Source: a virus. Taken from it: DNA of 64,000 nt. The stretch lies in IMG/VR virus record IMGVR_UViG_3300034117_001582, positions 1 through 64,000 of that record; one strand, written 5' to 3'. Positions within the stretch are counted from its first letter, which is position 1. Each line of letters opens with the position of its first letter. Shown piece by piece: positions 58,297-64,000 of the stretch. The translations under genes were made by a program, and so were the position numbers. The notes below the pieces were generated by a model. It saw only the letters and a program-made list of their open reading frames with translations, had not been told where the DNA came from and made no database searches.

Positions 58297-59967
58297 TTAC
58301 CAAGTTACTCCACTTAATCTTTTCCATCCAATATTATCTCTATAATAAAAATAGTCATTATCCCAAGTTACAGACCCAACCTCACCAACAGTATTATCAG
58401 TTGTCCCTGACGGTGTGTATGTGGTTGTTGGGTATATTACTAAGTTTGGTACATATGCCGTATTTAAACCGGTTCCTGTAATCCCCGTACCACCCAATAT
58501 AACAGAGTAATTAGATAATATTATAGACTCTTCACTTGAAACAATAGCTGAGTTAAATCCACTAACCGTATTTCCAGACCCACCAATAATCGTTGAATTA
58601 ATTAAATGATCAGAAGGGAAAATTGGAGTTATTATATTACTTTCTCCTCCAAATATACCACCATTATCTGTAGTTCCACTATCCACAATATTTAATTGAC
58701 CACCAATCGTAACGGTTCTATCACCTCTAGATTCTGTTTGATATCCTTGTGAGAATGACTGAGCACCTATGGCTGTCGTACCATACCCTATTGCAAAGGC
58801 ATTAACACCTTTTGTTATTGTACCTTCACCACCAACAAAAGAACCTACCCCGTACGCAATAGTATTAAGTCCTGTTGAAAATGAGTGTAATCCATATGAT
58901 GCGGTTCCTTTACCAGATGCGAATGAGTTATTACCAATAGCTGAAGTACTAACACCAAGGGATAACGTGTAGTTACCTATTGCGTTGGTGAGTGACCCTT
59001 TAGAGTTAGCTCCATATCCACCCATAACCATATTCCCTCCCCATAAACTTGGAGAGCTTGTATTACCAACTAATACAAATCCAGTACCTGCCGTAGTAAG
59101 CGAAGTATCTGTTAAATAAACAATAGTTTGGAGAGTACCAATACTATATGTTGCTGCAGACACCACATAAACATTTTGAATAAATCCATTATAATTAGTA
59201 TCATCAATTAGCATATACTGTCCAGCAGTAAAGGCTGAAAAGACATTTCCATACTCACTACTTAAATAAACAACACCTGATGTTAACCCTGTAGCTAAAT
59301 ATGCCAAATTTGTTCCCGTTTTAGTTGCTATCCCTTCAGAGTGAGAATAACTTCCAAAACTTGTTGTTCCTGAACCTTCACTATGAGAAGTTGTTCCGGA
59401 CGCTATAGTGTATAACCCTTCTGCGTGAGTGTATCGTTCTAAGGCTTGGACATTACCACCAAACGCAAAACTTAAAATTGATTGAGCGTCAGACCCTGTT
59501 GATTGGACCCTGTTGTGTACAGTTATTTCGTCTGTACAAGCATGTATGTTATTTGTATAAAAACTTGTGATACAATTTCCTGAACCTCCTGTAAACGGTG
59601 TTGTTGTCCCCGTTACAGTAAACGTACCCCCCGTTGTGTTAGTAAAAGTCATTGTGCCACCCGTAGAATTAGATGTTCCCCCTGTTACAAATATTTCCGT
59701 AGGGATTGTTGTCCCCGTAGTAAAACCACTCACATTAAATGTACCTCCAGTTGTGTTTCTAAATGTTGCAGTTCCTGTAATGTTACTATAGGTACCTCCC
59801 GTTACAAATACATCAGGAGAACCACCAAAAAGTGGAACTAATTGTGATAATCTTGCCTTGTATGATGACCCTTGAGCACTTTGTGATGTGTCACCAGTTA
59901 TTACAATATGTATGAAGTCGTTTAATGTTGCCCCAGTGGCTAAAGTCCTCGATGTTAATTTACTCAT
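58297..59967 (-). CDS. Tail fibre with YadA-like head repeats
   Basis: 556 residues. After a start common to phage virion proteins, beta-rich repeats with FVTGGT occur twice. The central part holds YadA-head-like repeats every ~14 residues (HAEGLYTIASGTTSHSEGSG, SFASGKGTASYGLHSFSTGL), which form a trimeric left-handed beta-roll. The C-terminus (YYRDNIGWKRLSGVTW) is fibre-tip like. Likely receptor-binding or stalk. Confidence 0.75.
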   Translation of the reverse strand: MSKLTSRTLATGATLNDFIHIVITGDTSQSAQGSSYKARLSQLVPLFGGSPDVFVTGGTYSNITGTATFRNTTGGTFNVSGFTTGTTIPTEIFVTGGTSNSTGGTMTFTNTTGGTFTVTGTTTPFTGGSGNCITSFYTNNIHACTDEITVHNRVQSTGSDAQSILSFAFGGNVQALERYTHAEGLYTIASGTTSHSEGSGTTSFGSYSHSEGIATKTGTNLAYLATGLTSGVVYLSSEYGNVFSAFTAGQYMLIDDTNYNGFIQNVYVVSAATYSIGTLQTIVYLTDTSLTTAGTGFVLVGNTSSPSLWGGNMVMGGYGANSKGSLTNAIGNYTLSLGVSTSAIGNNSFASGKGTASYGLHSFSTGLNTIAYGVGSFVGGEGTITKGVNAFAIGYGTTAIGAQSFSQGYQTESRGDRTVTIGGQLNIVDSGTTDNGGIFGGESNIITPIFPSDHLINSTIIGGSGNTVSGFNSAIVSSEESIILSNYSVILGGTGITGTGLNTAYVPNLVIYPTTTYTPSGTTDNTVGEVGSVTWDNDYFYYRDNIGWKRLSGVTW

Positions 59968-59992
59968 TTCTTTATTTTATATATATCAAAGT

Positions 59993-60280
59993 TTATTGAA
60001 AATCGTATTGATCTCCGTCCATAAATTCAAAACATTCCCCGTCTTGGAATTGTTTATAGTCACAATCCTTAAAACAATACTCACATCCATTACTATCTAT
60101 AATTTTTACAACATAGGTTAGATAGGTTTCAAACACCGCAGGTAATATAAAACTATATGGTATTGTACTTGTTGTTGCTATGTATTGGCAAGTTCCAGCA
60201 GTCCCACATTCGTCACAAACCCAAATATCATATGGACTTGTTCCCCCTGTTATTGTATTTAAAGTTATTTGTACTGACAT
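59993..60280 (-). CDS. Small Cys-rich structural protein, 95 aa
   Basis: 95 residues, VQITLNTITGGTSPYDIWVC then a CDECGT cluster and CEYCFKDCDY. The ITGGTSPYDIW core resembles a single SprB-like repeat. Possibly a tail-fibre accessory; lies between two fibre genes with 1-25 bp gaps. Confidence 0.6.
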   Translation of the reverse strand: MSVQITLNTITGGTSPYDIWVCDECGTAGTCQYIATTSTIPYSFILPAVFETYLTYVVKIIDSNGCEYCFKDCDYKQFQDGECFEFMDGDQYDFQ

Positions 60281-60281
60281 C

Positions 60282-61907
60282 TTAATTACAATTACCGTTT
60301 AATCTACAAGAACTCGTAATGAATCCTTTATCATTTACACTATATATGAAATTACCTTGTTGTACGTAATCAACAGTCAATATAGTCGTTAATCCACTAT
60401 CTTGGAATAAACAATCACCTTCTGATAATGATGTAACTAAATTGGTCGTGTAGAATTCTATTGGTTTACCAAAGTCTGTTAATTGGCAAATAGGACAGTT
60501 AATCGAATACCCTCCTTTACCTGACCATGGCGTGTATGTTAATGGTGTTGTTATCACAGTTAAACAATCTAAACAATTTGTGTATGTCGTGGCAGTTGTT
60601 GCCGTAAACGTATCTTGTGTTGAGGTTATGAATCCACCAGGAGCTACATAATTAACATAATTACCTACATATTCATAACAATTAGCGGTATATCCTGTAG
60701 TTGTGCCTGTAATAGGTTTTAATATATCACCAGCAACAATATTTGTTGGAGGATATGCCGCTTGTACTATCATAGTATTAGAAGTACAAGAAGTAAACAC
60801 GAATACTGTTCCAACGGCATATGTTGGTGCCGGTGTTGGAGTAGGCGTAGGTGTCGGAGTTGGTGTCGGAGTTGGCGTCGGAGTTGGTGTTGGTGTAACA
60901 CAAAGTACCGAACAACTTCCAGTATATGCTGATACAATATACGTAACAATCGCGTTTGGACTACCTCCATTAACATCTTGTGTATATGTAGCACAAGCAA
61001 GTTCATTATTTATCAATCCGTAAATTGTTGTACCTGTTGTTGTTACGGTTGTTGCCGTAGAACCCGTTAATAACAATGCTCCACTAACATAATATTTAGC
61101 TCCCGTATTACAATCAACCAATTCTTTAACCGTAGCACACACAAAGTTTCCACTATCAACCACAAACGTAACCGTATCTGCCGATGGTGTTACCGTAGGA
61201 GTAGGTGTAGGTGTAGGGGTTGGTGTTGGTGTAGGCGTTGGTGTAATATCTGTTAAGGTTATATTCACTGTAAACCCACTACAAATATTTGCAGTCGGAG
61301 TTGGTGTTGGAGTCGGAGTTGGTGTTGGAGTAGGGGTTGGTGTAGGAGTTGGTGTAGGGATATCGCATTCCAATAACACATCAAAATCTAATGATGAACA
61401 AGGGTCTGCCGGTGGTGTCGGCGTGATACACGAACCACTATACATTATAGTTTCATCTAAATCGGGACATATTGACGATGTTGGGTTAGACCCAAAGAAA
61501 TAACAAGTTCCACCTAATGTGTCACTTAAACACCAATTAATATTATTAAAATAAATATAACCAAAAGATGATGACCCACCAGTCCAATATGGGTAACTAT
61601 TATACCCACCCTCTATCGTATAATCACCACTATATCCACTATATATACTATTTTGAATATTTAAACATAAAACATCTGAACAACAATCTAAACATCGCGG
61701 GTTGGTACAGTCTGTAACGACCGTAGAACCACTACCTTCAAAAGTTATTGATGTTCCGGTAACTCCAGAAACAATCGTATAACATCCATTAGGCATATCT
61801 GTCTGACCAGTAATGCTGTGAACAGTACCAACAGTGCTAGTACCAAAAAAACTTGTAGCACTATACACAAGGTTATAACAACAACTACTAAAAATTACAT
61901 TTGCCAT
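60282..61907 (-). CDS. Tail protein with Pro-Thr repeat stalks
   Basis: 541 residues. Three tracts of alternating Pro and Thr separate Cys-rich domains (e.g. [18 protein letters not shown]). The Cys-containing domain following [18 protein letters not shown] parallels one in the protein at 56706-58295. The Pro-Thr tracts are extended linkers like those of secreted enzymes and adhesins. Probably a host-contact protein; the ending CRLNGNCN is Cys-rich. Confidence 0.7.
   Translation of the reverse strand: MANVIFSSCCYNLVYSATSFFGTSTVGTVHSITGQTDMPNGCYTIVSGVTGTSITFEGSGSTVVTDCTNPRCLDCCSDVLCLNIQNSIYSGYSGDYTIEGGYNSYPYWTGGSSSFGYIYFNNINWCLSDTLGGTCYFFGSNPTSSICPDLDETIMYSGSCITPTPPADPCSSLDFDVLLECDIPTPTPTPTPTPTPTPTPTPTPTANICSGFTVNITLTDITPTPTPTPTPTPTPTPTVTPSADTVTFVVDSGNFVCATVKELVDCNTGAKYYVSGALLLTGSTATTVTTTGTTIYGLINNELACATYTQDVNGGSPNAIVTYIVSAYTGSCSVLCVTPTPTPTPTPTPTPTPTPTPTPAPTYAVGTVFVFTSCTSNTMIVQAAYPPTNIVAGDILKPITGTTTGYTANCYEYVGNYVNYVAPGGFITSTQDTFTATTATTYTNCLDCLTVITTPLTYTPWSGKGGYSINCPICQLTDFGKPIEFYTTNLVTSLSEGDCLFQDSGLTTILTVDYVQQGNFIYSVNDKGFITSSCRLNGNCN
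60830..60897. repeat. Pro-Thr codon repeat tract 1
   Basis: Near-regular GTTGGTGTCGGA-type 12-bp repetition encoding alternating Pro and Thr on the minus strand; prone to slippage. Confidence 0.85.
61188..61247. repeat. Pro-Thr codon repeat tract 2
   Basis: Second tract of the same kind (GTAGGTGTAGGTGTA...), in frame on the minus strand. Confidence 0.85.
61292..61361. repeat. Pro-Thr codon repeat tract 3
   Basis: Third tract (GTTGGTGTTGGAGTC...), in frame on the minus strand. Confidence 0.85.
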
Positions 61908-61952
61908 TTAGAATTTAACTTTATTATATAAATAATCAAAAGTTTATTTTAT

Positions 61953-62750
61953 TTAGAAAACCAACTCAATTTCATTAGGTTGATAGTTATAAAAGTGCTT
62001 ATATGCGTGAATAAATGCAACATTTGGTTGTTCTTCCATAGGTATCGACCATCCTGTCTTGTCCCACCAATTACCAATGTCTTTTGAGTCATATTGTGCC
62101 CAATCTTCCCAAAACCCACTTGTATACCCAAAAAATTGAAATAAAAATGAAAGTGTCGCATCGCACCACTCAATTGGTCTTGAATCTAACTTATAAATTT
62201 CCTCCCAAGGCACCTCATCCAATCTATTATAAATTTCTATAAATTTTTCTCTATTAAATATTGTTCCACCACATGCACCATAACTTTGTAAAGAACCCGA
62301 AAGACTCCAACTATGTCTTGAGTCGTCAATAACTCCAAACTTATTTTTTAAATATTCATAAAGTTCTGTGGTATATAACGGACCATTCGCACCTGAGATA
62401 TCAAACTTTGGTGGCCTTGTAATTTCAAATCTACACCACACATCATCTTCATAATGAATAATCCAATCAACATCTTTAAGTGTTGTTGTACAGGCATCAT
62501 AAATTCTTTTTAACCAATCAAGTTGTCCGTTCTCTTTAACAAACACTCTTCCTGAATGTGGATTGTTAATCCCTTGTTGTTCTATCCAAGTATATTCACA
62601 ATTAAATTTTTTTGCAACGGGTTCCAATAATGTTGACCCATCCTCATATAACGCAACGGGAATATTGGGATACACCTTTCTTAATTGTTCTAAGGCCTTA
62701 TAACACGCAACTAATTTGTGTCCTGATTGATAAAATGCTCCTATTTTCAT
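61953..62750 (-). CDS. Glycosyltransferase-like protein
   Basis: 265 residues from Met at 62750 (ATGA overlap). FYQSGHKLVACYKALEQLRK, VALYEDGSTLLE and DWIIHYEDDVWCRFEITRPP fit a GT-A fold with a DDV metal site; GACGGTIFNREKFIEI is the acceptor region. It may modify phage or host surface glycans. Next to tail-fibre genes. Confidence 0.7.
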   Translation of the reverse strand: MKIGAFYQSGHKLVACYKALEQLRKVYPNIPVALYEDGSTLLEPVAKKFNCEYTWIEQQGINNPHSGRVFVKENGQLDWLKRIYDACTTTLKDVDWIIHYEDDVWCRFEITRPPKFDISGANGPLYTTELYEYLKNKFGVIDDSRHSWSLSGSLQSYGACGGTIFNREKFIEIYNRLDEVPWEEIYKLDSRPIEWCDATLSFLFQFFGYTSGFWEDWAQYDSKDIGNWWDKTGWSIPMEEQPNVAFIHAYKHFYNYQPNEIELVF

Positions 62751-63943
62751 AATATTGTATCTATTCTTTGTCCCCATTCACCATTTTTATGATTAACCCA
62801 ATAAACCCATTTATGTGGTTTTTCATATGATTCTATGGTTATGTGTAATTTATCTTGATGTAACATCAAGTCTTGTCTATGAAGTACAACCCCGTCTTTA
62901 TCTTCTATTCCAATATAAATAAAATTAAAATCTTCAGGTTTTGGTATTTCTAAATTATATTCAAACTTTTCTTTTTGTTTTAAATGCCAATCAGATAAAT
63001 CATTAATAGGCGGGTCGATTCCTCTTATCGTGTCCTCGTGTAACCGTCTGTCTTTAAAGTTAATGCCGGCATATATTTCATAATCTCTATGTGTTCTAAC
63101 ATTACCTAAACCATATATCTCAAGGTCAATATTATTATCCTCTTCTTGCAACATATGTCTTAACCTTCTTTTGGATTCGTTATCCATTTCCCACCATTGT
63201 TTTTCAACAACACCTTTGTTTTTGTTTTCATCATTAAAGTCTGTCCAATGTTTTGTCCTACCTTCTCTTGTATATTCATGCCAAACAACAGTCTTATGTG
63301 GGTGGAATAAATCATATCCTAATGTAAATGAACGAATGGATAAACTAATTTCATCACCAGCAAAATAGATATTCGGATCGTACTTATATTCTTCACAATG
63401 CTTTCCTATTGTAAAAAAGAAGTGTCCACTAACAAATCTTGCAGGTATTGGTTTATCTAAGGTTTCCCAACCTGAAATAGAGTGAGGCCTAAAAAGTATT
63501 GTTCCTCCTGGTGTAAAATTTGACGCAACCATCTTATATGGTTCAGTGTTTAACAACTCATTTGTACTTGGTCTGTACATACCAGCATATGACGTGATGA
63601 TTGGTTTTTCAGAACCGGTTTGTTTCATCATTTCAATTAATTCAACATCCCAATCTTGTAAAAATCTGTGGTGTGAGTCTAATTGTAATGTGTATTCTTC
63701 ATTATCCCATAATTTTTGAATCTCACTACGAGCCCAACAAAGACCTTTACTTAATGACCAATGATAATCTAAAATTTTAAATCTTGGGTCATTTACAAAT
63801 TCTTCCATTGATTCAGTTTCGTCATGTTGCCAACAAATTCCAAATGTTAAATTTTCGGGGTGTTTTGCATTATTAATGCAATCTCTAATAGTCGGTAAAA
63901 GTTCGGGGTCTCGATAAGACGCTATTTGAACAAATATTTTCAT
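62747..63943 (-). CDS. GlcNAc-type glycosyltransferase (PF11397-like)
   Basis: 398 residues. IFVQIASYRDPELLPTIRDC and FGICWQHDETE are the hallmark opening of this family; LQLDSHHRFLQDWD supplies the metal site. Members add N-acetylglucosamine to proteins (Skp1) or glycans. Coupled to the next glycosyltransferase by four bases. Perhaps modifies fibres or host polysaccharide. Confidence 0.75.
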   Translation of the reverse strand: MKIFVQIASYRDPELLPTIRDCINNAKHPENLTFGICWQHDETESMEEFVNDPRFKILDYHWSLSKGLCWARSEIQKLWDNEEYTLQLDSHHRFLQDWDVELIEMMKQTGSEKPIITSYAGMYRPSTNELLNTEPYKMVASNFTPGGTILFRPHSISGWETLDKPIPARFVSGHFFFTIGKHCEEYKYDPNIYFAGDEISLSIRSFTLGYDLFHPHKTVVWHEYTREGRTKHWTDFNDENKNKGVVEKQWWEMDNESKRRLRHMLQEEDNNIDLEIYGLGNVRTHRDYEIYAGINFKDRRLHEDTIRGIDPPINDLSDWHLKQKEKFEYNLEIPKPEDFNFIYIGIEDKDGVVLHRQDLMLHQDKLHITIESYEKPHKWVYWVNHKNGEWGQRIDTIL

Positions 63944-64000
63944 AAAGGGTTTTCTTTATGATAAGTTTTAACGATAAAAAAACAATAGTAAATCTAACAA

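Noticed and set aside
60703-61023. Plus-strand open frame rich in Gly-Val through a repeat tract
   Set aside because: It is the antisense shadow of the Pro-Thr repeats in the tail gene.

Overview
The window is one continuous stretch of a large, AT-rich, double-stranded DNA tailed-phage genome that infects a member of the Bacteroidota, probably a flavobacterium. Three things point there. Host-type promoters have the Bacteroidota form (TTTG, 19-20 nt, TAnnTTTG). The tail genes carry SprB-type repeats known from flavobacterial gliding adhesins. The phage encodes its own RpoD-like sigma factor. The replication and recombination genes (Rad50/Mre11-like pair, DnaG-type primase, RuvC-like resolvase) and the short late-promoter-like boxes suggest a T4-like myovirus. 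No portal, capsid, sheath or terminase gene lies inside the window, so that assignment is inference. Almost all genes read on the minus strand in tight, often overlapping runs.

Layout. 1-6.3 kb: small accessory genes, including a protein built from 22-residue repeats, a HAD-like phosphatase, a lipoprotein, a HExxH protein and a plus-strand secreted CAP-domain protein. 6.3-7.7 kb: first lysis module (holin candidate, GH19 endolysin). 7.7-11.5 kb: tRNA genes (Met, an unresolved class II-like tRNA, Asp, Glu, initiator fMet, Ile, Trp, His, an unresolved tRNA, Arg-TCT) mixed with structured non-coding spacers and an HNH endonuclease. 11.7-17.3 kb: a run of proteins sharing a short N-terminal tag that ends in (L/I/V)-x-E. 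18.4-19.4 kb: a gene-free stretch of about 0.9 kb that looks like one large structured RNA with its own promoter and terminator. 19.7-26.6 kb: DUF192, a tagged DHH phosphoesterase, a DNA methyltransferase, DUF3310 and a type II glutamine synthetase. 26.7-35.9 kb: glutaredoxin, a PcfJ-like protein, an LRR protein, a Dam-type methylase and DnaJ. 36-41.8 kb: more tagged proteins, spanin-like membrane proteins and an amidase (second lysis group). 41.8-45.3 kb: sigma factor and a putative restriction-modification pair. 45.3-54.5 kb: SbcC/gp46-like, SbcD/gp47-like, RecB-like nuclease, primase and RuvC-like resolvase. 54.5-64 kb: virion or tail-fibre proteins (SprB-like, YadA-like, Pro-Thr stalk) followed by two glycosyltransferases.

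How it may work together. Two promoter types are visible. Host-type promoters drive the tRNA array, the large RNA and several early or accessory genes. A TATTTAT box close to the start codon precedes many tagged, structural and lysis genes on both strands and is a candidate late promoter. Many boxes of both types sit only 4-7 nt from the ATG, which implies leaderless mRNAs. The recurring N-terminal tag on at least fourteen otherwise unrelated proteins resembles the capsid-targeting peptides of T4 internal proteins; it may mark a set of proteins packaged in the head and delivered with the DNA.
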